The notes: generated from the letters alone by a model not told the origin. A stretch of DNA of 64,000 bases from a bacterium (GCA_017433195.1 JAFRHR010000037.1:1-64000), one strand, 5' to 3'; numbered from the stretch's first letter, positions 10,017 to 18,933 are shown. Numbers and translations are program-made.

Positions 10017-10769
10017 CTATTCCATCAACGTTGTCATTAAGACAGGCTCATCTTCCGTTGCAAGAACTGTGTGTTCAAAGTGAGCTGACGGCTGTTTATC
10101 CTTTGTGCAGACAGTCCATTCGTCAGACATGACCTCGACATCGTCACCGCCCAAATTAAGCATCGGCTCGATTGCAATTACATAACCGGATTTAATAAGG
10201 GTATTATCGCCTGTTTTGTAATTAAACAAAAACGGATCTTCGTGCATATTTCTGCCGACTCCGTGTCCGCCGTATTGTCTTACTATACCTAATTTTTCTC
10301 TGTTTGCAACCGCCTCAATTGCAGAAGAAATATCGTCTAAAACATTTCCTGCTCTCATTTGTTTAATTCCCGCAAAAAGAGCCTCTTCAGTTGTTTTCAT
10401 TAATCTTTCTTTTTCGGGTGAAATTTTTCCGACCGCATAAGACCATGCGCTGTCACCTACAAACCCGCCGTAAGTTGCACCTATATCAATTGCAATGATA
10501 TCACCCTCTTTCAGAATATCTTTTTCTGACGGAATACCGTGGACAACCTGTTCGTTAATTGATGTACAGATGCTTGCAGGATATCCATGATAGCCCAAAA
10601 ACGTAGGAATTGCTCTGTTTGCTTTTATAACTCTGAAAGCAATGTCGTCTAACTCTTTCGTTGAAATTCCGGGTTCAACAACTTTTTTCATTTCCTGATG
10701 CACCAAAGCAACAATATGCCCTGCATGGCGCATTCTCTTTATGTCTTCTCTTGATTTTCTGTGTATCAT
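10017..10769 (-). CDS. map: Type I methionine aminopeptidase
   Basis: This 250-residue cytoplasmic enzyme removes the initiator methionine from nascent proteins. The five metal ligands of the pita-bread fold are present: Asp in AIDIGA and in VGDSAW, His in GGHGVG, Glu in AIEPM and Glu in the C-terminal FEHTVL region. The length matches type I enzymes without an N-terminal extension. The ATG at 10769 is preceded by a gaggtg ribosome binding site. The gene is convergent with tRNA-Gly and divergent from the ribonucleotide reductase gene; the 213-bp A/T-rich gap between the two starts shows no further gene. Confidence 0.97.
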   Translation of the reverse strand: MIHRKSREDIKRMRHAGHIVALVHQEMKKVVEPGISTKELDDIAFRVIKANRAIPTFLGYHGYPASICTSINEQVVHGIPSEKDILKEGDIIAIDIGATYGGFVGDSAWSYAVGKISPEKERLMKTTEEALFAGIKQMRAGNVLDDISSAIEAVANREKLGIVRQYGGHGVGRNMHEDPFLFNYKTGDNTLIKSGYVIAIEPMLNLGGDDVEVMSDEWTVCTKDKQPSAHFEHTVLATEDEPVLMTTLME

Positions 10770-10982
10770 ATTTCACCTCTTAATTAAATTTTATCACATG
10801 AAAAAATTTGGGTTATTTTTTACAAATATTTAATTATTAAATTTCTTTGTAACAAATATTTTTTAAAAAATTTCCCAAACGCCTTATTTTTAAGCAATAT
10901 TAAGATATGTATATTAATAAATTCCCATGCCTTGCATTTTTAATGTACAATAATATACACGAATATAGTGGGAGGTGTTTAG

Positions 10983-12965
10983 GTGATAGAAATGGATGAA
11001 AAGATAGATTTAAGTGAAAATGCTATCAAAGTTTTGGAAAAGAGATATTTAAAGAGAGATAAAAACGGAGTTTGTGTAGAAACTCCGGCTGATATGTTCA
11101 GAAGAGTTGCGGATACTATCGCAAAAGGTAATGAACATTACGGCTCAAGCCAAAGTGAAATAAAAGAATTGGCAGACAGATTTTATGATGCAATCACAAA
11201 AAGATGTTTTGTTCCTAATTCACCGACTTTAATGAACGCAGGCCGTGAATTGGGACAATTGGCAGCTTGTTTTGTATTGCCGGTTGAAGATTCTTTGGAA
11301 GGAATTTTTGAAACTGTTAAGAACACTGCATTAATTCACAAATCAGGCGGCGGAACAGGTTTTTCATTCTCAAGATTGAGACCGAAAAATTCTGTTGTTC
11401 GTTCAACTATGGGTGTTTCTTCAGGCCCTGTTTCATTTATGGAAGTATTCAACGCAGCAACTGAAGCCGTTAAACAAGGCGGAACAAGACGTGGTGCTAA
11501 TATGGGGATCTTAAGAGTTGACCACCCTGACATTTTGGAATTTATTAACTGCAAATCAGATTTGAACAAGTTAAACAACTTCAACATTTCTGTTGCAATT
11601 ACAAATAAATTTATGGAAGCTTACAAGAGAGGCGAAGATTACGATTTAATCAACCCTGTAAACAAAGAACCTGTCGGCAAATTAAGTGCTAAGAAAGTAT
11701 TTGATATGATAGTTGACGGGGCTTGGAGAAACGGCGAACCGGGAATTATCTTCATTGATACAATGAACGCTGATAACCCGACTCCGTTAATCGGGGAAAT
11801 TGAATCAACAAACCCATGCGGTGAAGTTCCTCTGTTAGGTTATGAAGCTTGTAACCTCGGTTCAATCAATTTGAACAGAATGGTTAAGAACGAAAACGGA
11901 AAAAATGTTGTTGATTGGGATTTACTCGAAAAGACAACAAGAACTGCTATCAGATTTTTGGATAACGTTATTGAAGTTAATAACTATCCGTTACCTCAGA
12001 TTTCCGAAATGGTTCAGAATAACAGAAAAATCGGTTTGGGAATCATGGGCTGGGCTGATATGCTTATGATGTTAGGCATTTCTTACAGTTCAAAAGAAGG
12101 TACTGATTTGGCAGGTCAGGTTATGGAATTTATTGATTACGTTTCTAAATGCGAATCAATTGAATTGTCAAAGATAAGAGGAAGATTTAAAAACTTCAAA
12201 GGAAGTATTTATGATTCCGAAAATTACCTTTACAACAAATACAAAGGCAAATCTGCAGGTAAGATTTCTGACGAACAGTGGAAAGAACTTGATGAATTAA
12301 TCAAAATTCACGGCATCAGAAACGCTACAACAACTTGTATTGCACCGACAGGTACAATTTCAATGATAGCAGGTGCTTCAGGCGGTATCGAACCGTTATT
12401 CGGTTTGGTATTTGAAAGATTAATCATGGACGGAACTGAAATGTTAGAAGTTAATAACATTTTCAAAGATTACATGATTAACAAAGGCTTGTATTCAGAA
12501 GATTTAATGAAGAAGATCGCAGTTGACGGTTCAGTTGCTCATATCGACGGTATCCCTGAAGAAATTAAGCACATTTTCGTAACTGCTCACGATGTAACAC
12601 CTTACTGGCACGTAAAAATGCAGGCTGCATTCCAATTACATACGGATAATGCAGTTTCTAAGACTGTTAACTTCGTAGAATCAGCTTCAAGAAAAGATAT
12701 TGAAGAAGCATACTTACTTGCTTACGAAAACAACCTTAAAGGTATTACAGTTTACAGAAACAATTCAAGAAACATTCAGCCTATGAATCTTAAAAAAGAA
12801 GAAAAGACTGAAGAAGTTCATGAAGAAGTTGTTGAAGAAGTAACCGAAGAATACAATCCGACAGGTGAAGTAAAAACAGTTGTGTGTCCGGAATGCGGAA
12901 ACACAATTGAAATGGCTGAAGGCTGCTTTATCTGTTTGAATTGCGGATACTCCGGTTGTTCATAA
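10983..12965 (+). CDS. nrdJ: Adenosylcobalamin-dependent (class II) ribonucleotide reductase
   Basis: The 660-residue product reduces ribonucleotides to deoxyribonucleotides with a B12-generated thiyl radical. Family motifs are present in order: [25 protein letters not shown] (reducible Cys), [33 protein letters not shown] (radical Cys and Glu) and [15 protein letters not shown]. There is no N-terminal ATP cone. A Glu-rich linker (about residues 606-630) leads to a C-terminal four-Cys zinc ribbon (CPECG...CLNCG) followed by a terminal Cys pair, the segment that shuttles reducing equivalents in this family. The GTG at 10983 is favoured because gggagg lies 6 nt upstream; the ATG at 10992 is spaced too far. 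Confidence 0.95.
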   Translation: MIEMDEKIDLSENAIKVLEKRYLKRDKNGVCVETPADMFRRVADTIAKGNEHYGSSQSEIKELADRFYDAITKRCFVPNSPTLMNAGRELGQLAACFVLPVEDSLEGIFETVKNTALIHKSGGGTGFSFSRLRPKNSVVRSTMGVSSGPVSFMEVFNAATEAVKQGGTRRGANMGILRVDHPDILEFINCKSDLNKLNNFNISVAITNKFMEAYKRGEDYDLINPVNKEPVGKLSAKKVFDMIVDGAWRNGEPGIIFIDTMNADNPTPLIGEIESTNPCGEVPLLGYEACNLGSINLNRMVKNENGKNVVDWDLLEKTTRTAIRFLDNVIEVNNYPLPQISEMVQNNRKIGLGIMGWADMLMMLGISYSSKEGTDLAGQVMEFIDYVSKCESIELSKIRGRFKNFKGSIYDSENYLYNKYKGKSAGKISDEQWKELDELIKIHGIRNATTTCIAPTGTISMIAGASGGIEPLFGLVFERLIMDGTEMLEVNNIFKDYMINKGLYSEDLMKKIAVDGSVAHIDGIPEEIKHIFVTAHDVTPYWHVKMQAAFQLHTDNAVSKTVNFVESASRKDIEEAYLLAYENNLKGITVYRNNSRNIQPMNLKKEEKTEEVHEEVVEEVTEEYNPTGEVKTVVCPECGNTIEMAEGCFICLNCGYSGCS

Positions 12966-12975
12966 GATTATATTC

Positions 12976-13009
12976 AAAAGGGCGGACTGCTTTGCAGTCC
13001 GCCCTTTTT
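12976..13009. terminator. Bidirectional terminator between nrdJ and glf
   Basis: A perfect 15-bp stem (12976-12990 with 12994-13008) with a 3-nt loop is flanked by A-run and T-run. It can end nrdJ transcription rightward and glf transcription leftward. Confidence 0.92.
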
Positions 13010-13016
13010 GTTTGAA

Positions 13017-14132
13017 TTATTTTATAATGTTTTCCGCAAAATCTATCGCCTCAAGAACTGCCTGATCCATATTATAATATTTATAAGAACCTAATCTGCC
13101 TTTAAAATACAGATTTTCGGTATTTTTTGCATCCTGCAGATATTTATTATAAATACGTTCATTTTCTTCATTTTTTATCGGATAGTACCTGTCATTTTTG
13201 TTTAATTCAAACTGATGCGAGTATTCTTTTGTAATAACGGTTTTATCCGATTTTTCGGCTAAAAATCTTTTGTGTTCAACAATTCTCGTATAATCATTAT
13301 CCGAGGGGTAATTTGTAACAGCAACATCCTGATAATACTCTTTATTTTGAACTTCTGTTTCAAAAGACAGACTCCGATATGGTAAAACGCCGTATTTATA
13401 ATCAAAAAATTCATCAATTGAACCCGTATAAATTATTCTTGCACCTTCTATATCGTTTTCTTTTGAAAACTCGTTGAAAGTTTTATTCAGAATAACTTTT
13501 ATGTTCTTGTGTTTAAGCATATTTTCAAACATTTTAGTGTAACCGTTTTTGGGGATTCCCTGATATTTGTCCTGAAAATAACTGTTATCATAACTTACAA
13601 AAACAGGAACTCTTGCGGTAACCGACATATCAATTTGTTCGGGTTTTAATCCCCATTGTTTTACCGTATAGCCTTCAAAAACTTTTTTGTAAATAAAATC
13701 TGCAAGATTTTTAAGGTCTATGTCTTCGGTTTTACTTAATTCTAAAATCGGAACTTTTGCATCTTTTCCGTATGTTTCTAATAATTTTTTTGTATATTTT
13801 TCCGCTAATTCAGGGGGGAAACATTTTTTGATACTGTTTAAGTTGAAAGGAATATTTACCCCTTCTCCGTTAATTACCGCATTAACCCTGTGAGAATAGT
13901 CTGACCATTCAGAAAACTTTTTTAAATAGTTCCAAACTTTATCGGAATTTGTATGAAAAATATGAGCCCCGTATTTATGAACGTGAATTCCTGTTTCTTC
14001 GTCTGTATAGTCATAACTATTACCTCCGATATGGTTACGTTTTTCAATAATTGTTACGTCATCACCATTTTCTGCAAGTATATTAGCAATAACTATTCCC
14101 GTAAATCCGGCACCTGTAATTATATTCTTCAT
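13017..14132 (-). CDS. glf: UDP-galactopyranose mutase
   Basis: The 371-residue flavoenzyme converts UDP-galactopyranose to UDP-galactofuranose, the donor for galactofuranose in surface glycans. The N-terminal FAD-binding motif GAGFTGIVIANIL is followed by EKRNHIGGNSYDY and the family signature YGAHIFHT. The conserved EGYTVKQWG and C-terminal GRLGSYKYYNMDQ segments are also present. Length is typical. It follows the double-Rossmann gene by 9 bp in the same leftward unit, which suggests both serve nucleotide-sugar or glycan assembly. Product use is inferred, since no galactofuranosyltransferase can be named here. Confidence 0.96.
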   Translation of the reverse strand: MKNIITGAGFTGIVIANILAENGDDVTIIEKRNHIGGNSYDYTDEETGIHVHKYGAHIFHTNSDKVWNYLKKFSEWSDYSHRVNAVINGEGVNIPFNLNSIKKCFPPELAEKYTKKLLETYGKDAKVPILELSKTEDIDLKNLADFIYKKVFEGYTVKQWGLKPEQIDMSVTARVPVFVSYDNSYFQDKYQGIPKNGYTKMFENMLKHKNIKVILNKTFNEFSKENDIEGARIIYTGSIDEFFDYKYGVLPYRSLSFETEVQNKEYYQDVAVTNYPSDNDYTRIVEHKRFLAEKSDKTVITKEYSHQFELNKNDRYYPIKNEENERIYNKYLQDAKNTENLYFKGRLGSYKYYNMDQAVLEAIDFAENIIK

Positions 14133-14141
14133 TTTTTACCG

Positions 14142-14918
14142 TTAGTTTCCAAGCCATGCTTCTTTTATAAGTGAAAGGAGCGGTTTCTTTTGTATCGGAA
14201 GTATTTTTACTTTTGACTGCTTAAAGTGGTTATTATACAAATCCTCTATTGTATTAACATAATACTTTTGCGCAACTATTATGTAATCCGGATTTAATTC
14301 TTTTACTTCATCCAGTGAATAAACATCATATTCCAAAAAAACTTCATTATTCAGATGATTTTCGCAATTCTCTCCCGTCACTCCTATTATATTTAACTTT
14401 GATAAATCAAAGTTTTTGTAGATTAATTTAAAAAAGTCATCTGCTCCGTAAATTACAACCTTTTTGTTTTTTAAAGTATTAACAAGTTTGGGCAGAGTCT
14501 TTTCAAAATTATACTTATGCAGATATAGCATGTCATTTAACTCATCAGGATAAGCAAATTTAAATAATGATCTTATTTTGTTTTTATCAATATGCAAATC
14601 ATTTACCAGAAAACTTTCAACTGCAGCCGAATTTTCCACACAATTTAAGATAATATCAAAATTTTCGTATCTGATTTCATACGGAGCAACTGTTTTTATA
14701 CCCATAAAATTTTCGTCTTTTTTCTTTTCAAATTTTTTATCCGAGACTAATCTTATATTAAAATTTTTAAGCAGCTCAAACTTTTTATTTAATTCCGTAA
14801 AAGCAGAGCCGACACCATATAACAGAACCTTTTTTCCATACAATTCTTTTATAAGACCATTGAGATTTTCTTTAAATTCATTAGTTTTTGTTTTTTTGTA
14901 AAAATAATAACTCAGCAT
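14142..14918 (-). CDS. Tandem Rossmann-like protein of unknown function, partner of glf
   Basis: I do not recognise a named family. The 258 residues contain two similar halves, each starting with a beta-strand/nucleotide-loop type motif: KKVLLYGVGSAF near residue 28 and KKVVIYGADDFF near residue 155. Each half continues with alternating predicted strands and helices and a segment ending in NFDIILNC or NPDYIIVAQ. These resemble the sugar-nucleotide sensing Rossmann domains seen next to glycan genes. No catalytic Tyr-Lys pair is obvious. The ATG at 14918 is chosen because ggagag sits just upstream; an upstream in-frame ATG at 14954 lacks one. Confidence 0.6.
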   Translation of the reverse strand: MLSYYFYKKTKTNEFKENLNGLIKELYGKKVLLYGVGSAFTELNKKFELLKNFNIRLVSDKKFEKKKDENFMGIKTVAPYEIRYENFDIILNCVENSAAVESFLVNDLHIDKNKIRSLFKFAYPDELNDMLYLHKYNFEKTLPKLVNTLKNKKVVIYGADDFFKLIYKNFDLSKLNIIGVTGENCENHLNNEVFLEYDVYSLDEVKELNPDYIIVAQKYYVNTIEDLYNNHFKQSKVKILPIQKKPLLSLIKEAWLGN

Positions 14919-14991
14919 AAATTCCGCTCTCCGTTCAATACGTTTACAGTTCAATAATAGTCTAATAAAACTGACAAATCAAGAGATTTTG

Positions 14992-15681
14992 TTATTTTGT
15001 TATCATAGCCTTTTTCCAGTTTACATAATAATAAATACCGATTATAAGGTAACAGCACCACATTAAAAGTGTCGCAAAAGTTTTACTTCCGGAAGCATAA
15101 ATATTAAACCAGACAATTATTGAAAGTGTATTTACAACAGACCACATAAGCCACTGTTCAACACATCTTTTCACGGTTAAATACATTGCAGCAACAGATA
15201 TTATTGTAATAAATGAATCAAGCACAAAGTATTTATCTCCTAAATTTTGCAAAATAAAAGAAAAAATCAAACCGGCAACAAAAACAAGACTGTATAAAAT
15301 TATTGACGATTTTTTATCCATAGAAGTTTTTTCTATGGTATTTTCATCTTTTTTTAAATGCTTTCTCCAAGCAAAAAATCCTATAATCTCCATCGGAAGA
15401 TAATAGCAGCCGTTCAGTAAAAGATTTCCGTATAAAGTGTTTTTATAGGCTAAATAGCAGTAACACAGTGTTCCTAACATTCCGAAAAAATAGCAGTAAG
15501 TTTTTCCTTTTCCTGCCATTACAGTATACAAAAGCCCGCAGACAGCAGAAATGAGGGCAATTTTACTGTCTTTCATAACAAATGATAAAGTTATTACCGA
15601 AATAAGCGCAAAACTTGTGAAAATAATTTCAAAAGAATTGAGATATTTTAGTTCTTTTTTTATTGTGCTTATAACTTCCAT
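14992..15681 (-). CDS. pnuC: PnuC-family nicotinamide riboside/NMN transporter
   Basis: The 229-residue inner-membrane protein has about seven hydrophobic segments and the PnuC core pattern: YCYFFGMLGTLCYCYL, then LYGNLLLNGCYYLPMEIIG and a C-terminal QWLMWSVVNTLSI segment with the conserved Trp and Asn. The family takes up nicotinamide riboside or related vitamin precursors by facilitated diffusion. There is no usable ribosome binding site; gataat lies 6 nt before the ATG, so the mRNA may be leaderless. The substrate could instead be another vitamin, as PnuT (thiamine) is similar. Confidence 0.85.
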   Translation of the reverse strand: MEVISTIKKELKYLNSFEIIFTSFALISVITLSFVMKDSKIALISAVCGLLYTVMAGKGKTYCYFFGMLGTLCYCYLAYKNTLYGNLLLNGCYYLPMEIIGFFAWRKHLKKDENTIEKTSMDKKSSIILYSLVFVAGLIFSFILQNLGDKYFVLDSFITIISVAAMYLTVKRCVEQWLMWSVVNTLSIIVWFNIYASGSKTFATLLMWCCYLIIGIYYYVNWKKAMITK

Positions 15682-15810
15682 AAATTTATTATCACACAGT
15701 CCTGAAGATATTAAAAATAATTTTCAGGTTATTTCACTTAAGATTTGGTAACAAAAAGTTTGATTTTTTATTTTGTTTATTTTACTATTTGTCTTGTATG
15801 CCGATAAGAT

Positions 15811-15832
15811 AGAATGTGTAAATCACATTCTA
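15811..15832. promoter_or_regulatory. Palindrome in the rpmG leader
   Basis: The sequence agaatgtg taaat cacattct is a perfect 8-bp inverted repeat. A weak promoter (ttgtct near 15789, tagaat near 15810) overlaps its left arm, so it may be an operator or a 5' hairpin of the rpmG transcript. The binding protein cannot be named. Confidence 0.4.
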
Positions 15833-15867
15833 TTTTAAAAAGGACAGAAAAATAAAGGAAAAATAAA

Positions 15868-16035
15868 ATGGGTATTAAAGGAAAAGTAGACAAAATGGTA
15901 GTTCTCGCTTGTGAAGATTGCAGCGAAAGAAATTACACAACAGTTAAGAACAAAAAAAATTCAAAAGAAAGAATGGAATTAAAGAAATATTGTCCATCTT
16001 GCAAAAAACACACATTACATAAAGAAACAAAGTAG
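15868..16035 (+). CDS. rpmG: 50S ribosomal protein L33, zinc-binding form
   Basis: The 55-residue protein begins [18 protein letters not shown] and ends [10 protein letters not shown]. Two CxxC pairs (LACEDC and YCPSC) show that it is the zinc-binding C+ form. It is the first gene of the classic run rpmG - tRNA-Trp - secE - nusG - rplK - rplA. The start is preceded by aaaggaaa. Confidence 0.95.
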   Translation: MGIKGKVDKMVVLACEDCSERNYTTVKNKKNSKERMELKKYCPSCKKHTLHKETK

Positions 16036-16066
16036 GGTAATCATTATTGATTATCCTTTCCGGTAA

Positions 16067-16139
16067 GCGTCCTTAGTTCAGTTGGTAGAACGTCGGTCTC
16101 CAAAACCGGATGTCGAGGGTTCAAGTCCTTCAGGGCGCG
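16067..16139 (+). tRNA. tRNA-Trp (anticodon CCA)
   Basis: The acceptor GCGTCCT/AGGGCGC, D arm, anticodon stem TCGGT/ACCGG with loop CTCCAAA and T arm GAGGG TTCAAGT CCTTC form a complete cloverleaf. CCA is not encoded. The anticodon CCA reads only UGG, which matters for the stop-codon observation in this window. It sits between rpmG and secE, as in many bacteria. Confidence 0.96.
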
Positions 16140-16157
16140 AATTTTTTAAAGGTAAAA

Positions 16158-16370
16158 ATGAACGAAAAGTTAAACGAAACTGTAGAAAATATAAAAGCAT
16201 ATTTTAAAGGCGTTAAGACAGAGTGGACAAAAATAACCTGGCCTGAAAAAAATCAGATAATTGTCGAAACAATTTTTGTTATCGCAATTGTTACCGCTTT
16301 TACAATTGCAGTTTTTTGCTTGGACAAAATATATGCGTGGATATTGGGATTTATCCCAACTATAAGATAG
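16158..16370 (+). CDS. secE: Preprotein translocase subunit SecE
   Basis: The 70-residue protein has the bacterial minimal SecE form: an amphipathic N-terminal helix (ENIKAYFKGVKTEWTKITWP) with the conserved VKTEWxKITWP motif, then one membrane helix (IIVETIFVIAIVTAFTIAVF). It clamps SecY in the Sec channel. The ATG at 16158 follows aaaggt; the longer frame into the tRNA is not used. It is 10 bp ahead of nusG. Confidence 0.96.
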   Translation: MNEKLNETVENIKAYFKGVKTEWTKITWPEKNQIIVETIFVIAIVTAFTIAVFCLDKIYAWILGFIPTIR

Positions 16371-16380
16371 GAAAAATAAC

Positions 16381-17055
16381 ATGGGTAGAAAAAAAGTTGA
16401 AATTAAAAAGCTGGAAGATTTAACTGAAGAAGAACTTACGACAGGCTCTGATTTGGAAAAAGAAGAAGAAAAAGCTGAAGTCGCAGTTGAAGAGAAAGCA
16501 GAAGCTCCGGTTAAACAAGCCAAGAAAGAGCAACAAAAACGCTGGTACATTGTTCATACTTATTCAGGTTATGAAAACAAGGTTAAGAGCAACCTTGAAA
16601 AACGTATTGAATATATGAACATGTCAGATAAGATTTTCAGAATTGAAGTTCCGCAAAAAACGGTTACCCAGATAAAAGGCGGAAAGAAGCAGGAAAAAGA
16701 CGAAAAAATATTCCCGGGATACGTTCTTGTTGAAATGATTATGGACGAGGACAGCTGGTACGTAGTTCGTCACACTGCAGGGGTTACAAAGTTTGTAGGC
16801 TCAGCTAAGAAACCTATTCCTGCAAAAGACAGTGAAATTAAAAAAGTTATACAACGCTCCACATCTACAACTCAAAAGGTTGAAATGGATGTCAAAGTCG
16901 GCGACAAGGTCAGAATCACATCAGGACCGTTCGCAGAATTTGTCGGAGATATTACCGAAGTTTATCCGGATAAGGCAAAACTCAGAGCAAATGTTTCTAT
17001 ATTTGGTCGTGAAACTCCGGTTGAATTGGAATACAAGCAAATACAAAAATTATAA
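16381..17055 (+). CDS. nusG: Transcription elongation/termination factor NusG
   Basis: The 224-residue protein binds RNA polymerase and couples transcription to Rho or ribosomes. An acidic/Lys-rich extension of about 50 residues precedes the NGN domain (KRWYIVHTYSGYENKVKSNL, then FPGYVLVEMIMDEDSWYVVR). The KOW domain near residues 165-224 shows VKVGDKVRITSGPFAEF. The N-terminal extension is longer than in E. coli NusG and is rich in Glu, Lys and Ala. It is followed by an L1-stalk-like structure before rplK. Confidence 0.97.
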   Translation: MGRKKVEIKKLEDLTEEELTTGSDLEKEEEKAEVAVEEKAEAPVKQAKKEQQKRWYIVHTYSGYENKVKSNLEKRIEYMNMSDKIFRIEVPQKTVTQIKGGKKQEKDEKIFPGYVLVEMIMDEDSWYVVRHTAGVTKFVGSAKKPIPAKDSEIKKVIQRSTSTTQKVEMDVKVGDKVRITSGPFAEFVGDITEVYPDKAKLRANVSIFGRETPVELEYKQIQKL

Positions 17056-17070
17056 TAAAGCATACAAAAT

Positions 17071-17105
17071 GTGGAAGGGTTATTCGGTTAACCCGCTACT
17101 ACCAC
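17071..17105 (+). promoter_or_regulatory. Ribosomal protein L1 binding-site mimic upstream of rplK
   Basis: GTGG (17071-17074) pairs with CCAC (17102-17105). Inside, GGGTTA (17077-17082) pairs with TAACCC (17089-17094) around a 6-nt loop, leaving GCTACTA unpaired before the 3' strand. This layout, GTGG-AAGG ... CTA-CCAC, copies the L1-stalk region of 23S rRNA (GUGGGAGG ... AUACCAC), the known model for L1 translational feedback. The rplK ribosome binding site begins 2 nt later, so L1 binding would block it. Confidence 0.8.
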
Positions 17106-17121
17106 GAAAGGAGAAAAACAA

Positions 17122-17550
17122 ATGGCAAAAAAAGTAATCGGAAAAATTAAACTGCAAATCGAAGCAGGAAAAGCAAATCCGTCACCTCCGGTTGGTCCGG
17201 CTTTAGGTCAGCACGGTGTTAACATCATGGATTTCTGCAAACAGTTTAATGCTAAAACTGAATCACAGGCAGGATATATTATTCCTGTAATCATTGATGT
17301 TTATGAAGACAGAAGTTTCACTTTTGTTACAAAATCACCTCCGGCTCCGGTGTTGATTAAGAAAGCATTAAATCTTGCTAAAGGTTCTGCTGCACCAAAC
17401 AAAGATAAAGTTGCAGAAATAACAAGAGAACAGTTAGAAGAAATTGCTAAAATAAAAATGAATGACCTTAACGCTACAACTATGGAATCTGCAGTTAAAA
17501 TGATTAAAGGTTCTTGCAGAGCAATGGGTGTTACGGTAAAAGAAGGTTAG
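17122..17550 (+). CDS. rplK: 50S ribosomal protein L11
   Basis: The 142-residue product has the L11 signature: [35 protein letters not shown] at the N-terminus, followed by the rRNA-binding C-terminal domain ending [14 protein letters not shown]. It forms the GTPase-associated centre with 23S rRNA. The ATG follows aaaggag and the gene lies directly between two L1-type leader structures. Confidence 0.98.
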   Translation: MAKKVIGKIKLQIEAGKANPSPPVGPALGQHGVNIMDFCKQFNAKTESQAGYIIPVIIDVYEDRSFTFVTKSPPAPVLIKKALNLAKGSAAPNKDKVAEITREQLEEIAKIKMNDLNATTMESAVKMIKGSCRAMGVTVKEG

Positions 17551-17554
17551 TATA

Positions 17555-17583
17555 ATGGAAGGACGTTTGTCCGCTAATACCAT
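17555..17583 (+). promoter_or_regulatory. Second L1 binding-site mimic, between rplK and rplA
   Basis: ATGG (17555-17558) pairs with CCAT (17580-17583); GGAC (17561-17564) pairs with GTCC (17569-17572) around GTTT, with GCTAATA unpaired. Compared with the site before rplK, the outer and inner stems both change with compensating bases while AAGG, CGCTA and TACCA stay constant. That covariation supports a real RNA structure. It starts 4 nt after the rplK stop and ends beside the rplA ribosome binding site. Confidence 0.8.
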
Positions 17584-17597
17584 GAAAGGAAAAAGAA

Positions 17598-18323
17598 ATG
17601 TCTAAATTAACAAAAAAACAAAAAGCAACACAGGAATTGATGGCTGATTTTGTACAACCTGCAACAGCCGTTGATGCAGTTGATAAATTACAGGAAGTAG
17701 CTAAGGCTGTTTCCAAATTCAATGAAACAGTTGAATGCCACATGAGATTAGGTATTGATGTTAAACACGCTGATCAGCAGATTCGTTCAACAGTCGTACT
17801 TCCGGCAGGTTTAGGTAAGGAAGTAAAAGTTTGCGTTATCGCAAAAGGCGTTAAAGTCGACGAAGCAAAAAATGCAGGCGCTGATTTCTACGGTACTGAA
17901 GATATCATAGACAAAATCGCAGGCGGCTGGTTTGATTTCGATACACTTATCGCAACACCTGACTGTATGGCTATGTTAGGTAAATTAGGTAAGGTTTTGG
18001 GTCCTAAAGGTTTAATGCCGAACCCTAAAACAGGTACCGTTACTCTTGATATAGCAAAAGCAGTTAAAGATGCAAAAGCAGGTAAAGTTGAATTCAGAGC
18101 AGACAAGCAGGGTATGATTCACTGCCCGGTTGGTAAAATTCAGTTCTCAAAAGAAGATATTCTTAAGAACTTCGCAACTCTTGCAGATGCAGTTTTGAGA
18201 GCAAAACCGTCAGCAGCAAAAGGTACTTATGTAAAATCTGTTTACCTTGCAACAACTATGGGCCCGGGAATTAAACTCGATCCTAAGAACTTGGCTGCAG
18301 AAGTTAAAGAAATAATCGAATAA
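17598..18323 (+). CDS. rplA: 50S ribosomal protein L1
   Basis: The 241-residue protein binds the L1 stalk of 23S rRNA and helps release E-site tRNA; in many bacteria it also represses its own operon. Conserved blocks include [40 protein letters not shown] and the C-terminal [10 protein letters not shown]-like segment [21 protein letters not shown] strong terminator follows, so rplJ and rplL are not part of this transcript, which differs from the usual arrangement. Confidence 0.98.
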   Translation: MSKLTKKQKATQELMADFVQPATAVDAVDKLQEVAKAVSKFNETVECHMRLGIDVKHADQQIRSTVVLPAGLGKEVKVCVIAKGVKVDEAKNAGADFYGTEDIIDKIAGGWFDFDTLIATPDCMAMLGKLGKVLGPKGLMPNPKTGTVTLDIAKAVKDAKAGKVEFRADKQGMIHCPVGKIQFSKEDILKNFATLADAVLRAKPSAAKGTYVKSVYLATTMGPGIKLDPKNLAAEVKEIIE

Positions 18324-18341
18324 TTATTCTGATTAAAATAT

Positions 18342-18376
18342 AAAAGACTATCCTTTTTAAAGGGTAGTCTTTTTGT
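18342..18376 (+). terminator. Terminator after rplA
   Basis: A 14-15 bp stem (aaaagactatccttt with aaagggtagtctttt, one G-T pair) ends in a T-run 20-50 nt after the rplA stop. Confidence 0.9.
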
Positions 18377-18390
18377 ATTTTAAGTAATTA

Positions 18391-18399
18391 TGCTATAAT
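18391..18399 (+). promoter_or_regulatory. Extended -10 promoter of the TSCPD gene
   Basis: The bases tgctataat form a perfect extended -10 element (TGnTATAAT). A ribosome binding site (aaaaaggag) and the ATG at 18420 follow. The -35 region is weak. Confidence 0.65.
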
Positions 18400-18419
18400 G
18401 AGGGAAAAAGGAGCGTATT

Positions 18420-18701
18420 ATGAGTGAAGATGTAATTGAATTTTACCCGCAGGGGGTCTGCAGTCAGGCAATGGTAATAAAAATTGAAGACGGAATAATA
18501 AAAGATGCAAAAATTTTCGGCGGATGCATGGGAAATACTCAGGGCGTTGCAATTTTAAGCAAAAACCGTCCTGTTGAGGAAGTTATTAAACTTTTAGAAG
18601 GTATTCAGTGCGGAGACAAGGGAACAAGCTGTCCCGATCAGTTTGCAAAAGGCTTAAAAGAATACTTAAAAAAGAAAGAAGCACAAAAAGTTGCTCAATA
18701 A
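18420..18701 (+). CDS. TSCPD-domain protein
   Basis: This 93-residue protein belongs to the small TSCPD family, named for the motif TSCPDQ seen near residue 72. The other family hallmarks are [26 protein letters not shown] and GIQCGDKG. The same domain is found fused to the C-terminus of some B12-dependent ribonucleotide reductases, where it may bind metal or nucleotide; the stand-alone form has no established reaction. The four Cys could bind metal. It has its own promoter and terminator. Confidence 0.88.
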   Translation: MSEDVIEFYPQGVCSQAMVIKIEDGIIKDAKIFGGCMGNTQGVAILSKNRPVEEVIKLLEGIQCGDKGTSCPDQFAKGLKEYLKKKEAQKVAQ

Positions 18702-18703
18702 TG

Positions 18704-18825
18704 TCGTCATACTGAGGGGGTTATCTCCGAAGTATCTCATTCTTATAAAGAGAGATTCTTCGGTCATTACATTGCGGGAATGTGTTGTTTCGCAACACCC
18801 GCTCTCGTACCTCAGAATGACAATA
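18704..18825. repeat. Inverted-repeat intergenic element, family B
   Basis: The element is bounded by gtcatactgagg and cctcagaatgac, inverted with one or two mismatches, around a GC-richer core with its own hairpin (gggaatgtgttg...cgcaacaccc). Relatives sharing TGTCAT-type ends are at 25859-25960 and 49637-49842. It has no reading frame of interest. Confidence 0.7.
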
Positions 18826-18828
18826 ACG

Positions 18829-18858
18829 AAAGACTGTAACAATTTACAGTCTTTTTTT
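18829..18858 (+). terminator. Terminator downstream of the TSCPD gene
   Basis: Stem aaagactgtaa (18829-18839) pairs with ttacagtcttt (18844-18854) and is followed by a T-run. It insulates secA from the upstream gene. Confidence 0.88.
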
Positions 18859-18933
18859 ATTATACCCAAATGTCTTACTTTACCGGACAGATGTATGTGG
18901 TATGATATATATAACAAGACAGGGAGAGAAGTA

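Noticed and set aside
10951-10975. Possible NrdR box (acacgaatatagtgg) before the ribonucleotide reductase gene
   Set aside because: It is one base short of the usual spacing and no second box at the proper distance is clear.
18691-18933. 81 extra N-terminal codons for SecA
   Set aside because: They lie in the inverted repeat and terminator; the family N-terminus and a ribosome binding site are at 18934.
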